This document shows, in pieces, positions 25,631 through 32,654 of a stretch of DNA of 34,353 bases. The notes beneath the pieces were generated by a model, which searched no databases, had not been told where the DNA came from, and was given only the letters and a program-made list of their open reading frames with translations. The stretch's first letter is position 1; each line of letters begins with the position of its first letter. A program made the translations under genes and the position numbers. This DNA comes from a virus: the IMG/VR virus record IMGVR_UViG_3300020436_000037, positions 1-34,353 of that record. One strand, given 5' to 3'.

Positions 25631-26674
25631 TTATTTCAATAAATGTGGTTTAGCCTCTGTCAATCCGTTTGATGTTACTCTCACAAATTCACATTTTAAC
25701 TGATATTCTAATATGTTCTTAGCACCTACATAACTCATAGATGATTTAAGTCCATCCATAATATCAGTTATAATTCTTTTGACTTTTCCTTTATAGGTAA
25801 CCGTTGTAGAATATCCTTCCACATTTTTAGATTCACCTCTATCAGTTTTTGATTCCAGTGAAGCACTTCCTCTATACTTTTTTTGTAAGACTTCATTTGG
25901 CCATATTCCTTGTTTTGTTATTAATCCTGGTGACTCTTTAGTTCCACTTAAAAGTGAACCTAACATTATTGTGTCTGCTCCTGCACCCAATCCCTTACAT
26001 ACATCAGAAGGGCTCCTAACCCCACCATCAGCCATACAAGGAACATCGTAACTGTCTGCAACAGCAACGCAATCCCAAATGGAACTAACCATAGGTAGTC
26101 CAACACCAGTTTGAATCCTAGTACTACAAAGTGACCCACCACCAATACCAATCCTAAGGCCATCTGCACCCCATTCACAAAGGTCTCTCGTAGCTTCTTC
26201 TGTTGCAATGTTTCCAACCAAGAGGTCAAAAGTTCCTTTAACTTCATCCTTGATTCTCCTTACAGCTTGTTCTACTAATTTATGATGTCCGTGTGCGACA
26301 TCTATTAGAATTATTTGAGCTCCATTATCAACATATAATTGAGCGTTTTCTAAGTAATCACCTGTAACTCCAATTGATGCACCAATAGTCCCATCTGGTC
26401 TTTTATTTCTAAACCATTGTATTGTATTAGCTATTTCAAAAGGTTTTTTAAATCTATGTAAGAATCCCATACCACCTAACCTATCCATTTCCATACACAT
26501 ATTATAATCTGTTACGGTATCCATCGGCGAAGATACTAATGGTATATCTAACCATACATTTTTAGTTACTTGAGTTATTGTATTACAATTTTTTCTATGT
26601 TCTATATCGGAGAACTGAGGCTTTATCTGAACATCATCATATGTTAGATTTAGAGTACTTCTTGAATTGTCCAT
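25631..26674 (-). CDS. GMP reductase / IMP dehydrogenase family enzyme without CBS domains
   Basis: This 347-residue TIM-barrel protein has IPLVSSPMDTVT near the N-terminus and the active-site loop GIGGGSLCSTRIQTGVG with the nucleophile Cys183. GGVRSPSDVCKGLGAGADTIMLGSLLSG forms the phosphate-binding segment. The length equals E. coli GMP reductase (347 residues), and the C-terminal YKGKVKRIITDIMDGLKSSMSYVGA followed by EFVRVT resembles GMP reductases. The Arg-Tyr dyad of IMPDH (SSDRYFQ-type flap) is not seen, so GMP-to-IMP reduction is the more likely reaction. Its ATG lies within the end of the deformylase gene, 25 bases overlapping, with GGAGG in front. IMPDH activity cannot be excluded. 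Confidence 0.85.
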   Translation of the reverse strand: MDNSRSTLNLTYDDVQIKPQFSDIEHRKNCNTITQVTKNVWLDIPLVSSPMDTVTDYNMCMEMDRLGGMGFLHRFKKPFEIANTIQWFRNKRPDGTIGASIGVTGDYLENAQLYVDNGAQIILIDVAHGHHKLVEQAVRRIKDEVKGTFDLLVGNIATEEATRDLCEWGADGLRIGIGGGSLCSTRIQTGVGLPMVSSIWDCVAVADSYDVPCMADGGVRSPSDVCKGLGAGADTIMLGSLLSGTKESPGLITKQGIWPNEVLQKKYRGSASLESKTDRGESKNVEGYSTTVTYKGKVKRIITDIMDGLKSSMSYVGAKNILEYQLKCEFVRVTSNGLTEAKPHLLK

Positions 26675-27270
26675 CCATCCTCCAACATATTTTGTGCTTT
26701 TTTAAATTTTAAAGTCTTATTATTAGAACCATTAGATATTATAACTTTTTGGTTTCTACCAATCTTAACTGGTGCGTTAACTCCGTTTTTTATTGGTTCT
26801 TTAACATATTTTCTATCTAAAATAGTCTTACCATCTAAGTGGTCAATTTCGTGTTGAACACAAATACATTCCAATAATCCATCCATATCATTTTCGTCTT
26901 CAGGTTCAAATATCATTTTATTTTCATAATTATCACATTTTATAACTATTCTATCATATCTTTTAGTCTTAATTGGTTTTTTTGTTTTTACTGATAGACA
27001 ACCTTCTTGAAATATTATTTCATTACCAACTTCTACTATTTCTGGATTAACTAAATATATTGGTTGTGTTACATTAACAACAGCAACTCTTTTATTTATT
27101 CCAAGTTGATTTGCAGCTAAACCAATACCATCTGTATGTTTTGTTAAGTATTGAAATAATGTAGTAGCTATAATTTCCCCTTCTTTAACAGTTTCTACCT
27201 TTTCAGTAGGTACTGATAGAAGTTTTATATCTTTTACTATTTTATTATTTCTATCTATAGTCTCTAACAT
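26650..27270 (-). CDS. def: Peptide deformylase
   Basis: This 206-residue enzyme has all three deformylase motifs: GIGLAANQ (residues 48-55), EGCLS (89-93, metal ligand Cys91) and QHEIDH (139-144, ligands His140 and His144, catalytic Glu141). It removes the formyl group from the initiator Met of new proteins. Marine phages are known to carry deformylases, usually shorter (about 130-150 residues); this one has an about 45-residue C-terminal extension ending VLEDGWTIQEVL-like. The start ATG overlaps the stop of the zinc-ribbon gene in a TAATG junction. It shares the P4 unit with GMP reductase and hsp20 and lies less than 500 nt from IF-3. Confidence 0.93.
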   Translation of the reverse strand: MLETIDRNNKIVKDIKLLSVPTEKVETVKEGEIIATTLFQYLTKHTDGIGLAANQLGINKRVAVVNVTQPIYLVNPEIVEVGNEIIFQEGCLSVKTKKPIKTKRYDRIVIKCDNYENKMIFEPEDENDMDGLLECICVQHEIDHLDGKTILDRKYVKEPIKNGVNAPVKIGRNQKVIISNGSNNKTLKFKKAQNMLEDGWTIQEVL

Positions 27271-27686
27271 TATTTCTTACTCCTTTTTGCTTTTAATCTT
27301 TTCTTATATTCCTTAGCCCTTTTAAACATTTTTTCATCTTTAGATAACTTTTTTCTTTTCTTTGGTGGTTTCACTTTAGTAGGTTTAAGAGTTCCCTTTA
27401 ACTTAGGTTGTTCTTTACCTTTATGAAACACATTACCATCTTTGTCAACAAACTCATTCATCCATTGCCATCCAGGAGGTCTACCAGTTTTTTTATGTCT
27501 TTTAGCAAAGAATGTTTCCATTGGTTGTAAAGCTAAAGTTCTTTTTATAACACAATGTGAACAAGTTACAGCTACGACATCTGAATCAACCTTTACATAT
27601 TCAGATTGACAATGTCTACACTGCATATATCTTTCACCATTTTCGGTAAAAGTTATCCATTCTTGTTTTTGTTTTTTCTTAGCCAT
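27270..27686 (-). CDS. Zinc-ribbon protein with a basic tail, unknown
   Basis: This 138-residue protein has two cysteine pairs (CRHCQSEYVKV and CSHC at about residues 23-46) forming a likely zinc ribbon. A TGRPPGWQWMNEFVDKDGNVFHKG segment follows, with a GRPP AT-hook-like core, and the Lys-rich C-terminus of about 45 residues ends RLKAKRSKK. The composition suggests binding to nucleic acid or ribosomes. It is the first gene behind promoter P4 and is translationally coupled to the deformylase. No specific function was recognised. Confidence 0.6.
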   Translation of the reverse strand: MAKKKQKQEWITFTENGERYMQCRHCQSEYVKVDSDVVAVTCSHCVIKRTLALQPMETFFAKRHKKTGRPPGWQWMNEFVDKDGNVFHKGKEQPKLKGTLKPTKVKPPKKRKKLSKDEKMFKRAKEYKKRLKAKRSKK

Positions 27687-27712
27687 AATATTCTTTATTT
27701 ATTTATATTCTA

Positions 27713-27742
27713 AATATAAGAGCTTTTAATAATATAAGTCAA
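27713..27742 (-). promoter_or_regulatory. Sigma70-like promoter P4 for the deformylase-hsp20 unit
   Basis: A minus-strand A-tract and GCTC precede TTGACT (27737-27742); the 18-bp spacer contains AAAAGCTCT and is followed by TATATT (27713-27718). The promoter begins 9 nt after the IF-3 stop codon and gives a leader of about 20 nt. Confidence 0.85.
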
Positions 27743-27751
27743 GAGCTTTTT

Positions 27752-28252
27752 TTAATTGGGTATATAAAAAGCATTTAAAAACCTACCATCTAACTTTGCT
27801 TTGTTTGATAAATGACCCACCTCTGAAACTATTTCTGTAATGGTGTCCATTATAGATTGTGCTACATCTATATCATTATGTCGTCTTGGATGTGTTGATA
27901 TACTAACTTTTACCTTATTACCTTTATTTAAAAAGTCCATACACTTCTTAACCTTAGTAGTAAGGTCGTTATCAGCTATAACAGTCTTCATTCTAATTTC
28001 TTTTAAATGAACTTTATTTTTAGCTTTATTTTTTCTCTCTTGTTTACGCATGTCAAATTGGTATTTACCATAATCCATTATCTTACAAACAGGAGGATTA
28101 GACTTATCTGATACTTCTACTAAATCATAACCTTGATTTTGTGCTTTTGATATTGCTATATTGGTTGGCATTTTTCCTAATTGAGTTCCATCTATTCCTA
28201 TAACCATTACCTTACTAGATTTAATATCTGAGTTAACTTTTTTTATATTCAT
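27752..28252 (-). CDS. infC: Translation initiation factor IF-3
   Basis: This full-length, two-domain IF-3 of 166 residues (E. coli 180) has the N-domain ending in the signature SNPPVCKIMDYGKYQFDMRKQ (residues 51-71), the Lys-rich linker, then KEIRMK and the C-domain with VKVSISTHPRRHNDIDVAQSIM. IF-3 binds the 30S subunit, keeps subunits apart and rejects wrong start codons and initiator tRNAs. Phage copies are rare, reported mainly from large phages. It is the last gene of its unit, placed 16 nt after a membrane gene that appears to start at ATT, a codon IF-3 acts on. The neighbours rpmI and rplT of the bacterial operon are absent, so this is a separate phage gene. Confidence 0.95.
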   Translation of the reverse strand: MNIKKVNSDIKSSKVMVIGIDGTQLGKMPTNIAISKAQNQGYDLVEVSDKSNPPVCKIMDYGKYQFDMRKQERKNKAKNKVHLKEIRMKTVIADNDLTTKVKKCMDFLNKGNKVKVSISTHPRRHNDIDVAQSIMDTITEIVSEVGHLSNKAKLDGRFLNAFYIPN

Positions 28253-28268
28253 TGTATATTTATTATTC

Positions 28269-29261
28269 CTATTTTTGTCCTACTGCATGTTCAGAAGGTT
28301 TTTGGTCATCTGGCCCACCATCTAATGATGGGTTTCTTTTTTCAGTACCCATATCCATTCCTTCTTTAACTATCTTTTTTTCTGTTTCTTTTTGCCAAGC
28401 TTCTAATGGATTATTAGAAACTTCTTCCTCATAATGTTCACCGGTATTACCATTCTGACCTATAACATCCATTCTCTCATTTTGTTCACTTTCTTGTAAT
28501 TGTGTATAAACTTTTGGTGTAGGTGGTGTTGGTTTAAATACATCATAGTCTTTTTCACTATCATCGTCTTCTTCCCTTAATAAAGCTATGTTAAAACCAA
28601 TAACCATAATAACTGCTAGTGGGTCAAATACCAATATAAGAATAAACATAATCCACTTAACTGCAGTATCGATGTCAGTATCAAAAGCTTCTGAGATGTA
28701 AAGTAGAGGCCCTACATCAATTCCTGTATCGACCATATCTATTTCTATTTTACCAATTTTCTGTTTTAGTTCAGCTATCAATACTGACTTTTCTTGTATT
28801 AAAGGATTATACTCTTCACGAAGTTTTCTTTTAGCAGTGATATAGTTATCAGGTAATGCATTAACAGAAGCGTCTAACTCCTCTTTTAAAAAAACTTTAT
28901 CCTCTTCTAATGTTGTAAGTTGGTCTTTATAAACATTCAACTTAGTTATCATACCATCAAACTCTTGAGTAGCTCCCATATATGAGTTGGATAGAAATCC
29001 AAATATACCCATACTCGTTATACCAATCAGAACTATTGTAGCTATAGTCATATAAGTTTTTTGTAACCAATTAACTACAGACCAATATCTGTACAGAAAT
29101 GAAGCTGTAACTAACTTACCAACTTCAAGAGATGTAGCCATCAAACATACTGCTAAAAAACTTCCACTAAATAACATTCCAATACCTGTTACTGAGAAGA
29201 ATGCAGCCATTGTAGAAATAAAGAGTCCTGATAGACCTATTATGATTGTAAATAATTTAAT
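28269..29261 (-). CDS. Multi-spanning membrane protein with coiled-coil loop, probable ATT start
   Basis: This about 330-residue protein has four predicted membrane helices: near residues 2-26, 29-50, 70-92 and, after a long loop, 206-235. The loop (about 95-195) contains a coiled coil (LNVYKDQLTTLEEDKVFLKEELD and SVLIAELKQKIGKIEIDM). The C-terminal about 90 residues are hydrophilic and low-complexity. There is no ATG before residue about 18. AGGAGG followed by a 6-nt spacer leads to an in-frame ATT at 29261; the only other option, TTG at 29279, has no ribosome binding site and would put the AGGAGG inside the gene. Similar membrane proteins occur in marine T4-like phages; the function is unknown. 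It overlaps no gene but starts 1 nt after the 57-residue gene. Confidence 0.7.
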   Translation of the reverse strand: MKLFTIIIGLSGLFISTMAAFFSVTGIGMLFSGSFLAVCLMATSLEVGKLVTASFLYRYWSVVNWLQKTYMTIATIVLIGITSMGIFGFLSNSYMGATQEFDGMITKLNVYKDQLTTLEEDKVFLKEELDASVNALPDNYITAKRKLREEYNPLIQEKSVLIAELKQKIGKIEIDMVDTGIDVGPLLYISEAFDTDIDTAVKWIMFILILVFDPLAVIMVIGFNIALLREEDDDSEKDYDVFKPTPPTPKVYTQLQESEQNERMDVIGQNGNTGEHYEEEVSNNPLEAWQKETEKKIVKEGMDMGTEKRNPSLDGGPDDQKPSEHAVGQK

Positions 29262-29262
29262 T

Positions 29263-29436
29263 TTATTCCTCCTGCTCAATACTATCTTGCAAGTATTCTA
29301 CCCATCTAATAATGTTTTTTAGTTCAGCATCCATTTTATCTACTGGTATTCTATTGTATTGATTACCAACGATTAGTCTTTCTGCTGTATCATTTATATT
29401 TTCTATAAATTGTAAACATCTTTCTTTAGTTTTCAT
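29263..29436 (-). CDS. Small helical protein, unknown
   Basis: This 57-residue protein starts MKTKERCLQFIENINDTAERL, has a middle segment NQYNRIPVDKMDAELKNII and ends YLQDSIEQEE; it is predicted to be all helix. Its last codons contain the AGGAGG that appears to serve the downstream membrane gene, giving tight coupling (GAG CAG GAG GAA TAA). No recognised family. The start has only a weak upstream site (CTGGAGTTAAT). Confidence 0.6.
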   Translation of the reverse strand: MKTKERCLQFIENINDTAERLIVGNQYNRIPVDKMDAELKNIIRWVEYLQDSIEQEE

Positions 29437-29486
29437 ATTAACTCCAGTTTATTAATTATAAATATAAATATAATAATAATATAATA

Positions 29487-30056
29487 TTATATTCTTCCAG
29501 CTTTTTTTAGTTTATCTATGATAAGATTCATAGTTTCTCCCTTGTTCTCAGAATTATGCCATACCAGGGCATTACTATTCCTATACACATTAATATCATT
29601 TTTTAATGCGTTAACTTTTGATGTCATCAATCTAATGTGTGATTCGTCAATCTCTGGAAGTTTAATTTCTAACTCGTCAGCTAAATCAAATAAACTTACC
29701 AAATCATTTTCGTGATAACTATGTACTGCTTGTTTATACTTCTTTACAAGACTTTTTTTTAATTGATTATTTGGTAATTGTTCTAACTTATCAGGGTGTG
29801 TTCTTGTAACTATTCTTCTATAAACTTTTTTTACACTATTAATTTCATCATTATCATTTGTTATTTTTTGTTTGGACTTTTTTTTATTCTCTTGTTTGAC
29901 TCGTTCATTAGCCTTTTCAAACTCCGGAACTAGCTTTTTAAATTCATTTTCGAAATCAGGTAATACTTTTCGAAGTAGATGTACTAATTCCTCTTTTTCT
30001 GCTGTGAGATATTTTATTTCGTATTTTAATTTCTTGTATTTTAGTTGTATTGACAT
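29487..30056 (-). CDS. J-domain (DnaJ-like) protein
   Basis: This 189-residue protein has a J-domain core at about residues 72-125: VKKVYRRIVTRTHPDKLEQL with the HPD motif (His87-Pro88-Asp89) that stimulates Hsp70 ATPase, then a helix with LVKKYKQAVHSYHEND. The N-terminal part is a long charged coiled coil (LKYEIKYLTAEKEELVHLLRKV). Zinc-finger and C-terminal substrate domains of full DnaJ are absent, so it probably recruits host DnaK to a phage target. Together with Hsp20 it forms a chaperone set. It may be read from a late-type motif at 30065-30078 immediately before its start. Confidence 0.85.
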   Translation of the reverse strand: MSIQLKYKKLKYEIKYLTAEKEELVHLLRKVLPDFENEFKKLVPEFEKANERVKQENKKKSKQKITNDNDEINSVKKVYRRIVTRTHPDKLEQLPNNQLKKSLVKKYKQAVHSYHENDLVSLFDLADELEIKLPEIDESHIRLMTSKVNALKNDINVYRNSNALVWHNSENKGETMNLIIDKLKKAGRI

Positions 30057-30064
30057 AACTCATT

Positions 30065-30078
30065 CTATATATAAGTAT
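30065..30078 (-). promoter_or_regulatory. Possible late-type motif (variant D) before the J-protein
   Basis: The minus strand reads ATACTTATATATAG, 12 of 14 like the exact copies. It is only 8 nt from the start codon, so a transcript starting here would have almost no leader. Confidence 0.35.
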
Positions 30079-30102
30079 ATACAACTTAAATAAAACAACC
30101 AG

Positions 30103-30648
30103 CTATTTTTTAGCTCTTTTTATACCTATCTCTTTACACATCTCATCAAGTGATTGTCCAGTATCTTTTCTTCTATCTCGTTCAGAACAATAAATTTTAT
30201 ATTTCTCATATTCAGATATATTTGTCATTTTTTGAAGTATAGACTCTATATGAGTTAAATTCATAGATTCAGAAAAATAAGGTTTGACATCAGTTACCTC
30301 TATTATTTCAGGTTCTTTATTTTTCTTTTTATTTTCATCATTTAATATATCTCTTGCAAACTTTCTACGCTTATCATTCTCTTCTTCGTTTTTAGGGTCA
30401 TTTAAACCTCTTTGAAGCATTCTTAAATATCGTTCAAGTTTTTTCATTCGTATTTCTTCATCTTTAGATAGAGGTTGAGATTCCCCAACATACTTAGCAT
30501 TTTCTAATTCACCTAATAGATAAGCATAGAATTGTATACTACCCTTATCTTGTATGTTGCATGCTTCGACATATGCATCAGATATGAGTTCCATAAGAGC
30601 ATTCATAGTATCTTCGTCTATTGAAAAATGTTTCATCTTATTCCCCAT
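30103..30648 (-). CDS. Helical protein of unknown function
   Basis: This 181-residue protein has an N-terminal helix with ALMELISDAYVEACNIQDKGSIQFYAYLLGELE, a highly charged middle (residues about 80-115: LRMLQRGLNDPKNEEENDKRRKFARDILND) and a C-terminal YKIYCSERDRRKDTGQSLDEMCKEIGIKRAKK. The final helix-turn-helix-like pattern (SLDEMCKEIGIKRAKK) could bind nucleic acid, but this is weak. It is the first gene after the terminator at 30685-30708 and the motif at 30666-30679. The start could also be four codons downstream. Confidence 0.5.
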   Translation of the reverse strand: MGNKMKHFSIDEDTMNALMELISDAYVEACNIQDKGSIQFYAYLLGELENAKYVGESQPLSKDEEIRMKKLERYLRMLQRGLNDPKNEEENDKRRKFARDILNDENKKKNKEPEIIEVTDVKPYFSESMNLTHIESILQKMTNISEYEKYKIYCSERDRRKDTGQSLDEMCKEIGIKRAKK

Positions 30649-30665
30649 TGTTATTTAATCTTTCC

Positions 30666-30679
30666 TCTATAAATAAATA
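30666..30679 (-). promoter_or_regulatory. Candidate late-type promoter motif (variant G)
   Basis: The minus strand reads TATTTATTTATAGA, directly behind the terminator at 30685-30708 and 17 nt before the start at 30648. The terminator-then-motif arrangement repeats that at 18867-18916. Confidence 0.5.
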
Positions 30680-30684
30680 GTATC

Positions 30685-30708
30685 AAAAATCCTGAAACTA
30701 CTTCAGAA
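30685..30708 (-). terminator. Rho-independent terminator overlapping the end of the Smr gene
   Basis: On the minus strand TTCTGAA and TTCAGGA form a 7-bp stem (one G-U) with loop GTAGT, followed by TTTTT. The 5' arm contains the last codons of the Smr gene and its TAG. Confidence 0.8.
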
Positions 30709-30898
30709 TTTTAAATTGTGCATATCCCCAAGTTTCAAATTCAATATCGTGAATCATTAATGTGTTTATAACTATTTGTCTCATTCTATCTGAATTACCC
30801 GTAATAATAGTTAAGGGTGGTTCATTTAATAGAACGAAATTTTCTACTAATCTCTCCACATCGATGTGTCGCACGCCGTGGAGGTCTAATTTTTTCAT
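30698..30898 (-). CDS. Mini Smr-domain protein
   Basis: This 66-residue protein is essentially a bare Smr domain: LDLHGVRHIDVERLVENFV carries the DLH (DxH) motif near residue 6, then TIITGNSDRMRQIVINTL, and the final strand WGYAQFKIL. Smr domains (SmrB, MutS2) cut mRNA or sense collided ribosomes, feeding stalled ribosomes to rescue systems. The usual HGKGxG is replaced by TGNSDRM, so the second motif is altered and nuclease activity is uncertain. A TAAGG precedes the ATG by 6 nt. It lies at the end of the unit that contains the tRNA and phosphomannomutase-like genes. Moderately sure of the domain; the link to rescue is inference. Confidence 0.6.
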   Translation of the reverse strand: MKKLDLHGVRHIDVERLVENFVLLNEPPLTIITGNSDRMRQIVINTLMIHDIEFETWGYAQFKILK

Positions 30899-30928
30899 AG
30901 GAAGCCTTAAAGGAAGCCGAAAACGACG

Positions 30929-31159
30929 CTATGAACGAATTTCTTCGCCGTACATCGTGTACATTTTTTGTGGCTTAGGCTCTTCCTTACCATCGTCTGT
31001 ATAGCATTCACCTCTAGAGCAATCAATGATGAATATTCGTTCTCCGGCTCTTTGGAATACATGCTCTATTGCCTCTGTAAGGGATTCCATTGTTTCACCA
31101 TCCTTGACATCTCTCCATCTGTCTCCGGGTGGCATTCTTGTTAATACTAATTCTTTCAT
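30929..31159 (-). CDS. Small protein, unknown
   Basis: This 76-residue protein starts MKELVLTRMPPGDRWRDVKDGETMESLTEAIEHVFQRAGERIF and then IIDCSRGECYTDDG. It is more basic and GC-richer than its neighbours. Its ribosome binding site GGAGAAGTAGA overlaps the stop of the phosphomannomutase-like gene. No family was recognised; beta-strand IFIID followed by C-S-R-G-E-C might suggest a small alpha/beta fold. Confidence 0.55.
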   Translation of the reverse strand: MKELVLTRMPPGDRWRDVKDGETMESLTEAIEHVFQRAGERIFIIDCSRGECYTDDGKEEPKPQKMYTMYGEEIRS

Positions 31160-31160
31160 T

Positions 31161-31922
31161 CTACTTCTCCGCTTCTATTGTCTGTAATATTTCCATAGTT
31201 TGGTCTGGACCTTCTGTCTGAAATACTCTACAGTTATGAGTATCATTCATTCTTTTAGCTAGTGGATAATCATTACCACCCTCTTCGGTCTTATCACCTA
31301 TAAATATATATTTAGCAGGTTCTCCAAAAGGAATAGCATATTTCTCTTCCAAATTATCCAATACTTGAGCTTTATTCCAACCTCTAGGAGCTATATCAAT
31401 ACTAATCTGACCACCACAAACTGCTTCTAATTGTGGCCACATCTTATTAATTGTAAAACATATTCTCTTACGCTCTTCTGATGTCTTGTCCCATTTATAA
31501 TAATCTAATCTATTTTCATAACTACAATCTCTACCGACTATACTGAAGTTTAACATACTACCACGATTCTCTATATGAGTTCCATATCGACCCTTATACG
31601 AACTATCTTTTAATTGCTGGTGTAGGTAGTCGATAAGTGCTTTATGTGGTTGAAAATCCCTACTATAGACCTTATTATACGATAGTGTATTTTGGTCTAA
31701 CTCCCATAACTGATTACCACCACAACAGAATAATCCTTCTGCCTTATCAAGAGTTGGTAGAGGTACTTGTTCTTTCATCTTATCTAAATCGCTTCCAGTT
31801 ACTAAGTAGAATTTATTCCTACTACTCCATTCTGAAAAGAATTTAGAAAAATCTTGTGTCATTTTTTGCCGTGAAGGCGTTAATGTACCATCACAATCAA
31901 ATATATATATTTTATTTGACAT
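31161..31922 (-). CDS. Phosphomannomutase-like HAD enzyme (eukaryotic PMM type)
   Basis: This 253-residue protein starts IYIFDCDGTLTPSR, the HAD motif with Asp9 and Asp11 and the TLTPxR of alpha-phosphomannomutases. It also has LNFSIVGRDCSYENR, a SIDIAPRGWNKAQVL segment (matching the PMM sugar-binding DxxPxGWDK) and FIGDKTEEGGNDYPL (matching FFGDKTxPGGNDxE). The length is close to human PMM1/PMM2 (262 and 246). These enzymes interconvert mannose-6- and mannose-1-phosphate, feeding GDP-mannose and glycan synthesis. A mutase or phosphatase of a related sugar is also possible. Its start overlaps the preceding gene by 11 nt, with a GGAGAAAATATA site. Confidence 0.78.
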   Translation of the reverse strand: MSNKIYIFDCDGTLTPSRQKMTQDFSKFFSEWSSRNKFYLVTGSDLDKMKEQVPLPTLDKAEGLFCCGGNQLWELDQNTLSYNKVYSRDFQPHKALIDYLHQQLKDSSYKGRYGTHIENRGSMLNFSIVGRDCSYENRLDYYKWDKTSEERKRICFTINKMWPQLEAVCGGQISIDIAPRGWNKAQVLDNLEEKYAIPFGEPAKYIFIGDKTEEGGNDYPLAKRMNDTHNCRVFQTEGPDQTMEILQTIEAEK

Positions 31923-32199
31923 TATATTTTCTCCATAAGTTGTTACATTGCTTTAATTCTAATTCAGTTGGAACACCACCATCCATTACAATACTATCTG
32001 TTAATGTATTAACAAAATCCCAATCTTCTTCATTTGTAGGCCCTATAACAATTATAAGTTTTTTAAGCTTACTAATAACTTGATTTCTTGCTTTTCTACT
32101 TGGGTCTAATACATCTACTAATTTATTACTCATATTGTATTCCTTCATTTGTTGTTCAGTATGACGCTTTATCCATCTTGAATCACTTTTTGTTATCAT
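31912..32199 (-). CDS. Small protein with C-terminal NNLWRKYN motif
   Basis: This 95-residue protein has KSDSRWIKRHTEQQM at the N-terminus, a basic middle (PSRKARNQVISKLKKLI) and an ending KQCNNLWRKYNVK. The last dozen residues resemble the ends of the genes at 32941-33177 (NDMWRQYG) and 33164-33532 (NDLWGKYN). The ATG overlaps the previous gene's stop in TAATG. Function unknown. Confidence 0.6.
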   Translation of the reverse strand: MITKSDSRWIKRHTEQQMKEYNMSNKLVDVLDPSRKARNQVISKLKKLIIVIGPTNEEDWDFVNTLTDSIVMDGGVPTELELKQCNNLWRKYNVK

Positions 32200-32447
32200 T
32201 ATAGTTTTTCTCTATTTTCATAATCACCAACTCTTCTACGATATACAGTTTCTCCACCATCTGGTGATTCATAGATATAAGTTGCTTTATTGCTCTCATT
32301 TAGAAAATAATTTCTTATTTTCTTACCAAGTTTCATATTATTAGGTTCATCGTGAACCATAGTTTTTATTGTTTTTAAAATATCTTTTAATTCACTTTCT
32401 TGTGCATAAGAATCTGCTAGTAAATCTTTATAATCTGATTTTTCCAC
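32199..32447 (-). CDS. Small protein with YESPDGGETVYRR motif
   Basis: This 82-residue protein has a helical N-terminal half and a C-terminal IYESPDGGETVYRRRVGDYENREKL. The SPDGGxTVYRR ending is a pattern I have seen in small T4-like cyanophage proteins; the function is unknown. It most likely starts at GTG (32447), since AGGAGGTTAAT lies just in front and no ATG in this frame exists there. It ends in a TAATG junction with the next gene. Confidence 0.6.
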   Translation of the reverse strand: MEKSDYKDLLADSYAQESELKDILKTIKTMVHDEPNNMKLGKKIRNYFLNESNKATYIYESPDGGETVYRRRVGDYENREKL

Positions 32448-32448
32448 A

Positions 32449-32622
32449 TTAACCTCCTGTTAGTTTAGTTATAATATATAATTGTAATAATACGGTAGTT
32501 ACAGCTAGTAGTGTTCTTATAAATTCCATTATATGATTATACTTATCTAACCATATTTCTATTTTATTTCTTTTTGTTGGATATGGTGTTGATACTTCCC
32601 AACCTTTTTTCTTGGTATACAT
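32449..32622 (-). CDS. Small single-span membrane protein
   Basis: This 57-residue protein has a basic N-terminus (MYTKKKGWEVSTPYPTKRNK), an amphipathic helix, then a membrane span near residues 33-52 (FIRTLLAVTTVLLQLYIITKL). It is short and not otherwise recognisable. An ACGAGGAATAATACTA stretch precedes the ATG. Its end contains AGGAGG serving the GTG start of the next gene. Confidence 0.6.
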   Translation of the reverse strand: MYTKKKGWEVSTPYPTKRNKIEIWLDKYNHIMEFIRTLLAVTTVLLQLYIITKLTGG

Positions 32623-32654
32623 TAGTATTATTCCTCGTTAATTATTTTTAAATT

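Noticed and set aside
25966-26247. Second minus-strand frame inside the GMP reductase-like gene
   Set aside because: It is a frame-shifted shadow of a conserved enzyme; the Cys-loop and barrel motifs are in the long frame.
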